Source of the DNA: HGM04593 sp045657945
Lineage (GTDB): Bacteria > Bacteroidota > Bacteroidia > Bacteroidales > Bacteroidaceae
Reading direction: 5' to 3'
Length of the DNA stretch: 64,000 nt
NCBI GenBank assembly: GCA_045657945.1
Contig: JAZOUB010000015.1
Span: forward strand, 124,001 to 188,000
Shown here: in pieces, positions 1-7,870 of the stretch
Position numbering within the stretch: position 1 is the stretch's first letter
Layout: every line of letters begins with the position of its first letter
Notes under the pieces: generated by a model
What the model saw: the letters and a program-made list of their open reading frames with translations, nothing else
What the model was told of the DNA's origin: nothing
The model's database searches: none
Program-made: the position numbers and the translations under genes

Positions 1-1127
1 AGATAGAGAAACTCTTTAACGACGGTACAAAGATGGCATTCATCACCGCTGGCATGGGTGGTGGTACAGGAACCGGTGCAGCACCAGTCGTTGCTGAAAT
101 TGCACGTAGCATGGGCATCTTGACCGTAGGCATCGTTACCATTCCATTCGAGTTCGAGATGACCGGAAAAATCAAGCAGGCGCTACGCGGTGTCATTGAG
201 ATTTCGAAGCATGTTGATGCACTGTTGGTCATCAACAACCAACGTCTTATTGACATGTTCCCCAAGATGAAGGTAACAGAAGGATTCAAGCTGGTTGACG
301 ATGTGCTCACCACAGCCACAAAGAGTATTGCCGAAATCATCACGGCACGAGGTATTATTAACCTGGACTTCCGCGATGTCAAGAAGATACTCAAGAACGG
401 AGGCGTAGCCATAATGAGCTATGGTATTGAGAGCGGAGAGATGCGTGTTGAACGCGCATTCTACAAGGCTCTTCACTCGCCACTGCTCAACAATAACGAC
501 ATACACAAGGCCAAAAAGATTCTTTTCAACATTTACGAAAACCCAAACTCCGAAATTCTTGTTGAAGAGATGGCCGAAGTCAATACCTTCATGTCACAAT
601 TCAAGAACGAGAATATTGAGGTTATCTGGGGATACAGCCAGGACATGAACCTCAATGAAGGTGAGGTTAAGGTAACCGTGCTTGCTTCGGGTTTCGGAAT
701 GAAGAATATCCCGGACATGGAGCCCGAGGTAATTGCACTTGAGCAGGAGCAGGAAGAGTTGACAATACAGGAGCAGAAAAATAAAGACAGAGAGGAAAAG
801 AAGCTCCAGGAGATGATAGGCAACCTTTACAAACCCGACTACAAGATATACATCTTCAAGGGCGATGAAATGTACAACGAGGAGTTCATTGCTGCCATTG
901 ACAACTCTCCCACATACAAGCGCACGGCTCAGGAATTGGAAAGGATGGTAGCCATGCTCGGCGAGGGCAAACCGGCGGATAGTGTGGCAGAGAACAAAAA
1001 TGAGACCGTCAAAGAAGAGGAGAAGGACGACGATGATGATTTCACTCCGGGAGTTCCTGTTTACTACAATAATGAGATAAACAACAAGAATATAAATCAA
1101 ACGGTTGAGTCCGGATTTGAAAACTAA
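1..1127 (+). CDS. ftsZ: Cell division GTPase FtsZ, 5' end outside the window
   Basis: FtsZ is the tubulin-like GTPase that forms the cytokinetic ring. The reading frame is open from the first bases, so roughly the first 100 residues are missing. The tubulin signature loop GGGTGTG is encoded near base 57, and the T7 catalytic loop NLDFRDV near base 361. After the GTPase core comes a charged linker rich in E, Q and K. A segment near bases 880-925 (SPTYKR) resembles a C-terminal binding peptide, but about 65 more residues follow it, including an acidic DDDDD run, so the tail is longer than usual. The YqeY-like gene starts 12 bp downstream and is probably cotranscribed. Identity is certain; only the N-terminus is unseen. 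Confidence 0.97.
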   Translation, partial: IEKLFNDGTKMAFITAGMGGGTGTGAAPVVAEIARSMGILTVGIVTIPFEFEMTGKIKQALRGVIEISKHVDALLVINNQRLIDMFPKMKVTEGFKLVDDVLTTATKSIAEIITARGIINLDFRDVKKILKNGGVAIMSYGIESGEMRVERAFYKALHSPLLNNNDIHKAKKILFNIYENPNSEILVEEMAEVNTFMSQFKNENIEVIWGYSQDMNLNEGEVKVTVLASGFGMKNIPDMEPEVIALEQEQEELTIQEQKNKDREEKKLQEMIGNLYKPDYKIYIFKGDEMYNEEFIAAIDNSPTYKRTAQELERMVAMLGEGKPADSVAENKNETVKEEEKDDDDDFTPGVPVYYNNEINNKNINQTVESGFEN

Positions 1128-1139
1128 AAAAGTACGATT

Positions 1140-1589
1140 ATGGATTTGTTTGACATTATCAGCAACGACATCAAGGAGGCTATGAAGGCAAAGGATAAGG
1201 TTGCACTCGACACCCTCCGTAATATAAAGAAGGTGCTTCTTGAGGCAAAGACTGCCCCTGGAGCCGGTGACACAGTAAGTGACGAGACTGCAATCAAGCT
1301 TATTCAGAAACTCGTTAAACAAGGAAAGGAGTCGGCCGAGTTGTACCAGAGCCAGAACCGTCCCGAACTTGCGCAGGAGGAACTTGCGCAGGTTGAGGTG
1401 ATGTCGAAGTACCTTCCAAAGCAGATGAGCGAGGAAGAAGTCGCCTCAATAGTAAAGGAAATCATTGCACAGGTTGGAGCAAGCGGTCCACAGGACATGG
1501 GAAAGGTTATGGGCATTGCCACAAAGCAACTTGCAGGAAAGGCCGAAGGCAGAACAATATCGGCAATAGTTAAACAGTTACTTGCCTGA
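1140..1589 (+). CDS. GatB/YqeY domain protein
   Basis: A 149-residue YqeY-family protein. The family shares its helical domain with the tail of GatB, the amidotransferase subunit that makes Gln-tRNA or Asn-tRNA; the role of the stand-alone form is not settled. Visible family features are the N-terminal helix (DIKEAMKAKDKVALDTLRNI), the SKYLPKQMSEEEV segment and a C-terminal stretch with GKVMG. The length matches the family (about 147-150 residues). It lies 12 bp after ftsZ, so it is probably in the same operon, and converges on recO with 12 bp between the two stop codons. Confidence 0.9.
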   Translation: MDLFDIISNDIKEAMKAKDKVALDTLRNIKKVLLEAKTAPGAGDTVSDETAIKLIQKLVKQGKESAELYQSQNRPELAQEELAQVEVMSKYLPKQMSEEEVASIVKEIIAQVGASGPQDMGKVMGIATKQLAGKAEGRTISAIVKQLLA

Positions 1590-1605
1590 TTCTCCCAAGA
1601 ATCAG
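1586..1605. terminator. Weak hairpin across the yqeY/recO stop codons
   Basis: CTGATTCT, a 4-nt loop and AGAATCAG form an 8-bp stem spanning both convergent stop codons. No T-run follows on either strand, so it may only be a weak bidirectional terminator or a chance palindrome. Confidence 0.35.
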
Positions 1606-2327
1606 TCGAACAGTTCACGCAACACATCGGCCGATTTCAGTTCTGGAAAATCGGGTATGTGCAGACGATAATAGGCAGCAAGGGTTGCGAGGTACTCACC
1701 TCGCAACTTTCTGTTTAGAGTGAGCTGATGCATTGACTCATATCCGGTGCACAACAACTCCATGAATGATGCAGTGTCGGCAGGCACAAGAAAATGCGGA
1801 TGCGAGGGGTAGTCGCGTGTCATACATCCCTGCGCAAGGTCAAAATAACAACCGGGAATATAATCCTCGACATTAGGATATATGCCAAGGAAACGGAGTA
1901 GCTGCACCATGAACACGAGATGGAAGTCGGCATAACCCTGTTCAAGATTATCAAAGAGAGCGAATGAACGGTCAAGAAACGTGAACAACGACTCATCCCT
2001 GTCACTCTCGCGCAGAGCGTAAGTCAATAGCTCTGCAAGGTAAAGCGCAATGGACGACTTCACCACATCGTTAGGGATAGAGGAGTACATTGAATAAGGA
2101 GAGACCTCGCTGATACGTGACAGAGTGCTGCTTGCCTTTACAGATGCAGTGAACGAGAGCATTGACAGTGGCTGGAACAGCACACTTCGCACCCTGCTTC
2201 GCTTGCTGTGCGAAACAGGCAACAGGAACGACATGCGACCATGCTGGGCAGTGTATATATCAGCAATCATAAGCCCGTCGCTGTACTTGCGCGTGCGAAG
2301 AACAATACCCTCAAACTTCTCTATCAT
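1602..2327 (-). CDS. recO: DNA repair protein RecO
   Basis: RecO helps load RecA onto gapped DNA in the RecF pathway. The 241-residue product opens with the typical RecO OB-fold (EGIVLRTRKYSDGLMIADIYT), followed by the helical domain. The cysteines in the C-terminal half (PGCYFDLAQGCMT and further) are compatible with the degenerate zinc site of this family. The ATG start at 2327 fits the family N-terminus. It converges on the YqeY-like gene and diverges from the tRNA-Glu/rpsT unit. I saw no consensus promoter of its own. Confidence 0.93.
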   Translation of the reverse strand: MIEKFEGIVLRTRKYSDGLMIADIYTAQHGRMSFLLPVSHSKRSRVRSVLFQPLSMLSFTASVKASSTLSRISEVSPYSMYSSIPNDVVKSSIALYLAELLTYALRESDRDESLFTFLDRSFALFDNLEQGYADFHLVFMVQLLRFLGIYPNVEDYIPGCYFDLAQGCMTRDYPSHPHFLVPADTASFMELLCTGYESMHQLTLNRKLRGEYLATLAAYYRLHIPDFPELKSADVLRELFD

Positions 2328-2379
2328 ATTGTAAAAACAACAAATAACAGGGCAAAACTATAAAAAAAATGCGAAAATC

Positions 2380-2410
2380 TTTGCCAATTCAAAAAAAGGT
2401 TTTACCTTTG
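2380..2410 (+). promoter_or_regulatory. Promoter of tRNA-Glu and rpsT
   Basis: TTTG (2380-2383), 19 nt, then TACCTTTG (2403-2410): an exact match to the Bacteroidetes housekeeping promoter TTTG-N19-TAnnTTTG. Transcription should begin near 2417, at the foot of the first leader hairpin. Confidence 0.85.
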
Positions 2411-2415
2411 CACTC

Positions 2416-2474
2416 GCTTTTGACCACTAAAGAGTCAAAAGCCATCCTCAAAAGGGATTTCATCAAAGGATGGC
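2416..2474 (+). other. Tandem hairpins in the tRNA-Glu leader
   Basis: GCTTTTGAC (2416-2424) pairs perfectly with GTCAAAAGC (2434-2442). GCCATCCT (2441-2448) pairs with AGGATGGC (2467-2474), whose last three bases are the 5' end of the tRNA. The second stem therefore competes with the acceptor stem before 5' processing. The function is unknown. Confidence 0.5.
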
Positions 2475-2543
2475 CCATTCGTCTATCGGCTAGGACGCAA
2501 GATTTTCATTCTTGAAAGAGGGGTTCGATTCCCCTATGGGCTA
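2472..2543 (+). tRNA. tRNA-Glu (anticodon TTC)
   Basis: Acceptor strands GGCCCAT and ATGGGCT pair, with a G-T at the first position. The anticodon arm is CAAGA-TTTTCAT-TCTTG with anticodon TTC. The T arm GGGG-TTCGATT-CCCC is canonical. CCA is not encoded. It lies 29 bp upstream of rpsT behind a strong promoter, so the two are probably cotranscribed and the tRNA is cut from the rpsT leader. Confidence 0.95.
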
Positions 2544-2572
2544 CAATTAAAACTAAAAACATTATTAAAGAG

Positions 2573-2827
2573 ATGGCAAATCACAAATCATCACTTAAGA
2601 GAATCAGACAGACTGAGAAGAGAAATCTTCAGAACCGTTATTTGGGCAAAAACATGCGTTCAGCTGTTCGCGGCTTGCGCGCTATCACTGACAAGAACGA
2701 GGCTTTGGCTAAGTTCCCAGAGGTACAGAAGATGCTTGACAGAATGGCTAAGCGCGGTCTTATCCACAAGAACAAGGCTGCTAACCTCAAGTCAGGTCTT
2801 TGCGCTAAAATCGCAAAATTAGCCTAA
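2573..2827 (+). CDS. rpsT: 30S ribosomal protein S20
   Basis: S20 binds 16S rRNA early in 30S assembly. The 84-residue basic product begins MANHKSSLKRIRQTEKRN, the family signature, and ends in the conserved lysine- and alanine-rich helix (HKNKAANLKSGLCAKI). Its length is normal. It is preceded by tRNA-Glu and shares its promoter; an intrinsic terminator follows 28 bp after the stop codon. Confidence 0.97.
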   Translation: MANHKSSLKRIRQTEKRNLQNRYLGKNMRSAVRGLRAITDKNEALAKFPEVQKMLDRMAKRGLIHKNKAANLKSGLCAKIAKLA

Positions 2828-2855
2828 TTTTTAACAAATATATTTACCTTTAAGA

Positions 2856-2880
2856 AGGCCGGATTTATTCCGGCCTCTTT
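2856..2880 (+). terminator. Intrinsic terminator after rpsT
   Basis: AGGCCGGA (2856-2863), a 5-nt loop and TCCGGCCT (2869-2876) form a perfect GC-rich stem followed by CTTTGCCTTT. It ends the tRNA-Glu/rpsT unit. Confidence 0.85.
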
Positions 2881-2994
2881 GCCTTTACCCCTACCCCAAC
2901 CCGGCTAGAGAGCGTAGAAAGAAATTCAGCAGACCACCGGCTCCAAAAGCCTAAAAAAGAGCACAAAAAGGGGCAAATATTTCGGAAAAAGCGC

Positions 2995-3025
2995 TTGTTA
3001 TATAGCGCATTTTTTAGTAACTTTG
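2995..3025 (+). promoter_or_regulatory. Promoter of gyrB
   Basis: TTG (2995-2997), 20 nt, then TAACTTTG (3018-3025), an exact TAnnTTTG -7 box. It lies 25 bp before the gyrB ATG, so the leader is very short. The near-palindrome GCGCTTGTTATATAGCGC (2991-3008) overlaps the -33 region and could bind a regulator. Confidence 0.75.
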
Positions 3026-3050
3026 TTCAGTTATATTGGTAATAAATATT

Positions 3051-5012
3051 ATGAGCGAAGAAATCAACAAAAACGCAGCAGCCAGCTATTCAGCCGACAG
3101 TATCCAGGTACTCGAAGGTCTTGAGGCAGTTCGTAAACGCCCCGCCATGTACATTGGCGACATCAGCGAAAAGGGTCTCCACCACTTGGTATATGAGGTG
3201 GTTGACAACTCTATCGACGAGGCTATGGCAGGCTTCTGTACTCACATAAACGTAACCATCAATCCAGGCAACTCAATCACTGTTCAGGACAACGGACGTG
3301 GTATCCCTGTTGACTGGCACGAGAAAGAGGGCCGTTCGGCACTCGAAGTGGTAATGACAGTGTTGCACGCCGGCGGTAAGTTCAACAAGGACTCATACAA
3401 GGTATCAGGTGGTCTGCACGGTGTAGGTGTATCGTGTGTGAACGCCTTGTCAACCCACATGAAGACCGAGGTGTTCCGTGACGGCAAGCACTACGAGCAG
3501 AACTACTCATGCGGTAAGCCGCTTGACGCTGTACACTGCGTTGGCGATACTGACATCAGAGGTACAAAGCAGACATTCCAGCCCGACGGTTCAATATTCA
3601 CAGTAACAGAATACCAATATCAGATTCTGGCCACACGCCTTCGCGAGCTTGCTTACCTGAACGCAGGTATCACAATTACATTGACCGACGCACGCGAGAC
3701 CGACGAGAACGGCAACTACAAGAGCGAGACATTCCACTCTACCGAGGGTTTGAGAGAGTTCGTTCGCCACATCGACGCATCACGCGTTCCACTCATCGGA
3801 GATGTAATCTACCTCAACACAGAGAAGAACAACATCCCCATCGAGGTAGCCATTCTTTACAACACAGGCTACAGCGAGAATGTACACACATACGTAAACA
3901 ACATCAATACATACGAAGGTGGTACACACCTTGCAGGTTTCCGCCGAGCGCTCACACGCACACTCAAGAAATACGCCGACGACACAAAGGCTCTTGAGAA
4001 GGCAAAGGTTGAGATTTCGGGTGAGGACTTCCGCGAGGGATTGACAGCCATCGTATCGGTTAAGGTTGCAGAGCCACAGTTCGAGGGACAGACAAAGACC
4101 AAGCTCGGCAACAGCGAGGTAACAGGTGCTGTTGACCAGGCCGTAGGCGAGGCGCTTGCATACTACCTTGAGGAACACCCGAAAGAGGCCAAGATGGTCG
4201 TTGACAAGGTGATTCTTGCAGCTACAGCGCGTATTGCAGCACGCAAGGCACGCGAGAGCGTACAGCGCAAGAGCCCAATGGGTGGTTGTGGCCTTCCAGG
4301 CAAGCTATCTGACTGCTCAGACAAGAACCCAGAGAACTGCGAGTTGTTCCTCGTCGAGGGAGACTCTGCGGGCGGTTCTGCAAGACAGGGACGCAAGAGC
4401 AAGTTCCAGGCAATCCTTCCATTGCGCGGTAAGATTCTGAACGTGGAGAAGGTAATGTGGCACAAGGCTTTCGAGAGCGACGAGGTAAACAACATCATCC
4501 AGGCTATCGGCGTTCGCTTCGGTCTTGACCCAGAGGACAGCAAAAAGGCAAACCTCGAGAAGTTACGCTACCACAAGATCATCATGATGGCCGATGCCGA
4601 CGTCGATGGTGCACACATCGGTACACTTATCATGACACTCTTCTACCGTTATATGCCGGAGCTCATCGAGGCCGGCCACCTATACAAGGCGATGCCACCA
4701 CTCTATCTCTGCTCAAAGGGTAAGGTAAAGAAGTATTGCTACGATGACAGGGAGAAAGAGGCATTCATCCAAGAGTATGCAGGCGGTAACGAGAAAGACA
4801 TCAACATCCAGCGCTATAAGGGTCTTGGTGAGATGAACCCGGAGCAGCTTTGGGACACAACAATGAACCCGGAGACACGTACTCTGAAGCAGGTTACAAT
4901 CCGCGATGCACAAGAGGCCGACTACATCTTCTCAATGCTCATGGGTGACGATGTAGGCCCACGCAGGGAGTTCATCGAGAACAACGCAACATACGCAAAC
5001 ATTGATGCATAA
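3051..5012 (+). CDS. gyrB: DNA gyrase subunit B
   Basis: The ATPase subunit of DNA gyrase, which introduces negative supercoils into DNA. The 653-residue product has the GHKL ATPase motifs: catalytic Glu49 in YEVVDNSIDEA, DNGRGIP at 80-86 and the GGLHGVGVSCVNALS lid near 125-140. The transducer follows, then the TOPRIM domain (EGDSAGGSA near 435; DADVDGAH near 515) and the GyrB C-terminal segment with QRYKGLGEMN. The ATG at 3051 was chosen because relatives begin MSEE and because the promoter -7 box ends at 3025; an earlier start at 3036 would leave almost no leader. It is followed by a strong terminator and then a long stretch without genes. Confidence 0.97.
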   Translation: MSEEINKNAAASYSADSIQVLEGLEAVRKRPAMYIGDISEKGLHHLVYEVVDNSIDEAMAGFCTHINVTINPGNSITVQDNGRGIPVDWHEKEGRSALEVVMTVLHAGGKFNKDSYKVSGGLHGVGVSCVNALSTHMKTEVFRDGKHYEQNYSCGKPLDAVHCVGDTDIRGTKQTFQPDGSIFTVTEYQYQILATRLRELAYLNAGITITLTDARETDENGNYKSETFHSTEGLREFVRHIDASRVPLIGDVIYLNTEKNNIPIEVAILYNTGYSENVHTYVNNINTYEGGTHLAGFRRALTRTLKKYADDTKALEKAKVEISGEDFREGLTAIVSVKVAEPQFEGQTKTKLGNSEVTGAVDQAVGEALAYYLEEHPKEAKMVVDKVILAATARIAARKARESVQRKSPMGGCGLPGKLSDCSDKNPENCELFLVEGDSAGGSARQGRKSKFQAILPLRGKILNVEKVMWHKAFESDEVNNIIQAIGVRFGLDPEDSKKANLEKLRYHKIIMMADADVDGAHIGTLIMTLFYRYMPELIEAGHLYKAMPPLYLCSKGKVKKYCYDDREKEAFIQEYAGGNEKDINIQRYKGLGEMNPEQLWDTTMNPETRTLKQVTIRDAQEADYIFSMLMGDDVGPRREFIENNATYANIDA

Positions 5013-5021
5013 CAAATCAAC

Positions 5022-5049
5022 AAAAAACGAGCCGCATGGCTCGTTTTTT
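5022..5049 (+). terminator. Intrinsic terminator after gyrB
   Basis: A 12-bp perfect stem (5022-5033 with 5038-5049), AAAAAACGAGCC paired with GGCTCGTTTTTT around a GCAT loop. It has A- and T-runs on both sides and is a strong terminator, possibly bidirectional. Confidence 0.93.
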
Positions 5050-5171
5050 GTTGTTTTATACACTTGTACACTAAAAAAGGGCTCACCTGCAAAGTTTGGG
5101 GGAGCAACTTGAAATCTTATCCGGCAGTAGATTTTACCATTGATTTGTTGTCTTACGTCCTTTTCGTACTT

Positions 5172-5191
5172 GTTCTTTTTTGAAAAAGAAC
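5172..5191. repeat. Left-edge hairpin GTTCTTTTT/AAAAAGAAC
   Basis: A 9-bp perfect stem with a 2-nt loop. Its core GTTCTTTT/AAAAGAAC is the same as that of the hairpin at 5817-5840, so the two frame the folded region. Confidence 0.7.
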
Positions 5192-5404
5192 GAAAAACTT
5201 CGGCACACGGGCGCACCAGCCGCTCACTCCTCCTGCTCGTGAATTGCCTTCAGGCAATATAACTCGTCCGTCCCTCTCACTGCCTTTGGCGAGCTTTAGC
5301 TGCGCTCGTTGCAAAACCCAAGCAAGCTTGGTTTTTACTCGCTTGCATAAACCTTGTCGCTGCAAGCCTTCCTGCCATCAGCAGGGTGCTGCGGATCGCA
5401 CTGC

Positions 5405-5438
5405 GTACGGCATTTTTGGAAAAATATAATTGCCGTAC
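5405..5438. repeat. Two-level hairpin GTACGGC/GCCGTAC
   Basis: GTACGGC (5405-5411) pairs with GCCGTAC (5432-5438) and encloses a second perfect hairpin, ATTTTT-GG-AAAAAT (5412-5425). The arrangement is too regular to be ordinary spacer. Confidence 0.7.
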
Positions 5439-5603
5439 TACGTTTGGACGGTCCTCGCACAATGGCCTGCTGCCGACAGGGCTCTCCGCTGTGTTGCTTA
5501 CGGTGCCGTTTTTACAGGATTACCTTTGCTATGATATGTTTCACGAACTTTAGCGCGTACTTTGGTAATTTCAAAGAAAATCCGGCACCATCAAAATCAC
5601 AGA

Positions 5604-5726
5604 CAAATCCCATTCTGTTTTTGGATAAAGTGGCCAGGACTGTTTGACTGCTAGTTAGATGCTCGCTTTAGCGAGTGGCTAACTGAAGGAGTTCCGCACC
5701 ACCCAAAAACAGAATGAAAGGATTTG
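5604..5726. repeat. Nested long inverted repeat
   Basis: The left arm 5604-5624 pairs with the right arm 5703-5726 over 21 bp, interrupted by one 3-nt bulge; the inner 14 bp (CATTCTGTTTTTGG with its complement) are perfect. Inside lies a smaller hairpin at 5653-5684: AGTTAG/CTAACT enclosing CTCGCT-TT-AGCGAG. Together they would form a long cruciform or RNA stem. Confidence 0.75.
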
Positions 5727-5734
5727 TTGGCAAA

Positions 5735-5840
5735 TAACAGCCAACCGAGGGACGTCGCTTGCGACTCGTGAGCAAAAGGCTGTTATGACTGATTTTGCCG
5801 GTGACGGAACCTTTTGGTTCTTTTCAGTTATGAAAAGAAC
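5735..5840. repeat. Right-edge hairpins of the folded region
   Basis: TAACAGCC (5735-5742) pairs with GGCTGTTA (5778-5785) around an inner GTCGC-TT-GCGAC stem (5754-5765). GTTCTTTT (5817-5824) pairs with AAAAGAAC (5833-5840). The stretch GATTTTGCCGGTG near 5790 loosely mirrors 5581-5600 in inverted form, which extends the long inverted repeat outward. Confidence 0.65.
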
Positions 5841-5961
5841 GTATAGAAAGACATGAAGAAAATACAAGTGAACGATTAAGGTTGAGGACTGCTGTAAAAC
5901 ATAACGGCAAGCGGTTGCGAGTGATTCCTAAACATCCCCCAATTTTGCAAGTGACCCGAAA

Positions 5962-7077
5962 TCATACTTTCAAAAACAAATTCTTTCTGTAGAGGAAATA
6001 AAGCAATCCCCAACTGGCAAGCATATAAGAGCACCACCATCCAAGTGCATAATAATCCTCGGGTAAAGATTTAAGGAGACCGCCAAATAATGTATTGACA
6101 GGTTTCCCGAAATCAAGGAACTGCTGTGCAAGGTATATTGTTATTGAGTTCATTCCAATCACGCGGAAAGGAAACGCCCAATTGCGCCACTGCAACACAT
6201 CAACAACAAGATAAAACAGTGCGAACAACAACAGCGACCAGCCACCGGCACAGCACACAAACGAACTGCTCCAAAGGTTCTTGTTTATAGGAAACGTAAT
6301 GTCCCACAGATAACCTGCAGCAAGCAACACTGTTGCCGCACCAAGCATAACCATCACCCTCTTGTATTCGTTTGCAAAACTCTTTGAGCGCACGAATTCA
6401 CCGGTAAAGATACCCAACATGGCAGTCACGATTGCCGGCAAGGTTGAGAGCAGGCCTTCGGGATCATGTATTTCATTGTGCAATGCGCCGGGCAAGAAGT
6501 AACGGTCAACATAACCGACAATACTACCCTCCATTGAGAATGATGATGCACCATCAGGAGCATCGGGTGCCACTACAAGCGCAAGCAACGCCCAATATCC
6601 AAGCAGAATCACAGCCGAGAGCAGCGCCAGCAGCCATTTGCGTTTGAGCCATATATAGAGCAATGAGGCAAACATCCATGCCAATCCGATGCGCCCGAGC
6701 ACACTCGCATAACGCAGCGTCTCAAAGTCAAACTGCAGCAAGCCGTTGTACACGACACCCAACAGTACAAGTATCATGCCGCGCTTAACAACCTTAAGCG
6801 AGATACTCCCTCGGGACTTCCCAAGCGACAGCTGTTTTGCCATTGAGAAAGGGAAAGATATACCGGCAAGGAACAGGAACAGAGGGAATATCAGGTCATA
6901 GAACGTGAAACCATCCCACTGTGAGTGCCCCATCTGCTCACCAAGGAATTTCAGACCCGGGAAAAGCGATGCAAGGCAAATGAGCACAACTTCGCCACCC
7001 ATGATAAATGACATATCAAATCCACGCAACACGTCGAGTGAAAGCAGACGTCCGTTCTTCTCTTTCATAACATTCAT
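5962..7077 (-). CDS. HGSNAT/NagX-like membrane acyltransferase (DUF5009 type)
   Basis: A 371-residue polytopic membrane protein of the family that includes heparan-alpha-glucosaminide N-acetyltransferase and bacterial NagX. These are thought to move an acetyl group across the membrane onto amino sugars. The N-terminus carries the family hallmark LLSLDVLRGFDMSFIMGGE, followed by about nine to ten hydrophobic segments, with FYDLIFPLFLFLAGISFPFS near residues 58-77. Its ATG overlaps the nitroreductase stop by 4 bp (ATGA), so the two are translationally coupled; a second ATG lies nine bases in. The substrate cannot be told, but amino-sugar or glycan acetylation is plausible. Confidence 0.85.
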   Translation of the reverse strand: MNVMKEKNGRLLSLDVLRGFDMSFIMGGEVVLICLASLFPGLKFLGEQMGHSQWDGFTFYDLIFPLFLFLAGISFPFSMAKQLSLGKSRGSISLKVVKRGMILVLLGVVYNGLLQFDFETLRYASVLGRIGLAWMFASLLYIWLKRKWLLALLSAVILLGYWALLALVVAPDAPDGASSFSMEGSIVGYVDRYFLPGALHNEIHDPEGLLSTLPAIVTAMLGIFTGEFVRSKSFANEYKRVMVMLGAATVLLAAGYLWDITFPINKNLWSSSFVCCAGGWSLLLFALFYLVVDVLQWRNWAFPFRVIGMNSITIYLAQQFLDFGKPVNTLFGGLLKSLPEDYYALGWWCSYMLASWGLLYFLYRKNLFLKV

Positions 7078-7712
7078 TCTATTATCAAATCCTCAACAAC
7101 CACCTTCGGGACATAGTGCACACCGTTTTCACGGTAATAGGCATGGTCATCACCATCCCTTATATCCACAAGCTGTACTTTCTCGCCACTCTTGCCCACA
7201 GCAATAACAAGTAATGGTTTATGTGGCAACTGCAACGAATCTACAAGCTTGTCTGCATCAAAATCCATAATACACAAGCCATTCAAGCCCATTTCAACAG
7301 CCTGCAACAACATACTCTGAGCTGAGATGCCCAAATCGACATAGGTACTGTTGCGTGGCTCTATCGTCGAGCAGACTACAATAAATGCATTAGGTTCGGT
7401 TCCTTTAAAAGGCAGCTGCAGTTCCTTCAAGCCAGCACCCATTCTTATAAAAGGCAGCACCTTATGAGCCTCATCGGCTGTCACCGGTCTGAAACGCAAG
7501 ACCTGACGGTTGCGTGCAGAAGCCAATTTACTGTTAACCGAAACGATGCGACGCAATTGGTCGGCACGCACCAAATAGGAACTATCATAACCCCTTGTAC
7601 TACGGTTTTTCGCAAGCAATGCTACAAGCCCGTCCTTTGATTTGGAACCTGACACCGCACCCGAATGGGAACGATACTGTTCCATGCGTTTTTCCAGATA
7701 ATTGTCGGCCAT
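7074..7712 (-). CDS. Nitroreductase family protein
   Basis: A 212-residue FMN-dependent nitroreductase-like protein. The motif LLAKNRSTRGYDSS (about 30-43) is the usual FMN-phosphate-binding start of the family. The central dimer-interface helices follow, then GISAQSMLLQAVEMGLNGLCI (about 129-149), the classic SGIAMQNLLLAA-like helix. The physiological substrate is unknown. I chose the ATG at 7712: a longer open frame reaches back to 7829, but its first 39 codons would be tRNA-Cys and its terminator. Only 25 bp separate the terminator hairpin from this start. It is coupled to the acyltransferase by an ATGA overlap. Confidence 0.85.
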   Translation of the reverse strand: MADNYLEKRMEQYRSHSGAVSGSKSKDGLVALLAKNRSTRGYDSSYLVRADQLRRIVSVNSKLASARNRQVLRFRPVTADEAHKVLPFIRMGAGLKELQLPFKGTEPNAFIVVCSTIEPRNSTYVDLGISAQSMLLQAVEMGLNGLCIMDFDADKLVDSLQLPHKPLLVIAVGKSGEKVQLVDIRDGDDHAYYRENGVHYVPKVVVEDLIIE

Positions 7713-7737
7713 AATAAGAGATGTTGTAAAAATAAAA

Positions 7738-7762
7738 AAAGAGTTCCTTTTAAGAACTCTTT
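7738..7762 (-). terminator. Terminator between tRNA-Cys and the nitroreductase
   Basis: A 9-bp perfect stem, AAAGAGTTC and GAACTCTTT with a 7-nt loop, followed on the minus strand by a T-rich run (7726-7740). It lies two bases after the tRNA and 25 bp before the next start codon, so it should terminate or attenuate transcription into the nitroreductase operon. Confidence 0.85.
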
Positions 7763-7763
7763 G

Positions 7764-7835
7764 AGGTACCTGGCGGATTCGAACCGCCGTACATGGTTTT
7801 GCAGACCACTGACTAAGCCACTCATCCAAGGTACC
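7764..7835 (-). tRNA. tRNA-Cys (anticodon GCA)
   Basis: Acceptor strands GGTACCT and AGGTACC, anticodon arm GTGGT-CTGCAAA-ACCAT with anticodon GCA, T arm GGCGG-TTCGAAT-CCGCC. The base after the acceptor is T, as expected for U73 of tRNA-Cys. CCA is not encoded. It has its own promoter and terminator. Confidence 0.95.
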
Positions 7836-7870
7836 GGATGCCTTATGCGACTAAGCACGTTAAGCGATGA

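Larger units (their letters stand above)
5050..5961. other. Gene-free stretch of about 0.9 kb dominated by folded repeats
   Basis: No frame here gives a protein I recognise. Overlapping short open frames on both strands (for example 5244-5429 plus and 5277-5462 minus) have Cys/Arg/Ala-rich, low-information translations and look spurious. Instead there are at least eight hairpins between about 5172 and 5840: 5172-5191, 5243-5258, 5318-5331, 5405-5438, 5604-5726 (nested), 5735-5785, 5754-5765 and 5817-5840. GC content is locally higher than in ordinary spacers of this genome. Similar hairpins (GTTCTTTT with AAAAGAAC) sit at both edges. It may be one or more dispersed intergenic repeat elements or a structured RNA; the sequence alone does not decide. 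Confidence 0.7.

Noticed and set aside
594..1322. Long minus-strand open frame opposite ftsZ and the YqeY-like gene
   Set aside because: It spans two unrelated genes in antisense, and its Leu/Val/Ile-rich translation is what the complement of these coding frames gives. No family match.
5153..5647. Short open frames on both strands in the folded intergenic region
   Set aside because: They overlap each other, follow hairpin arms, lack promoters and give Cys/Arg-rich products of low information.
7713..7829. An N-terminal extension of the nitroreductase through tRNA-Cys
   Set aside because: The 39 extra codons are tRNA and terminator sequence; the family start is at 7712.
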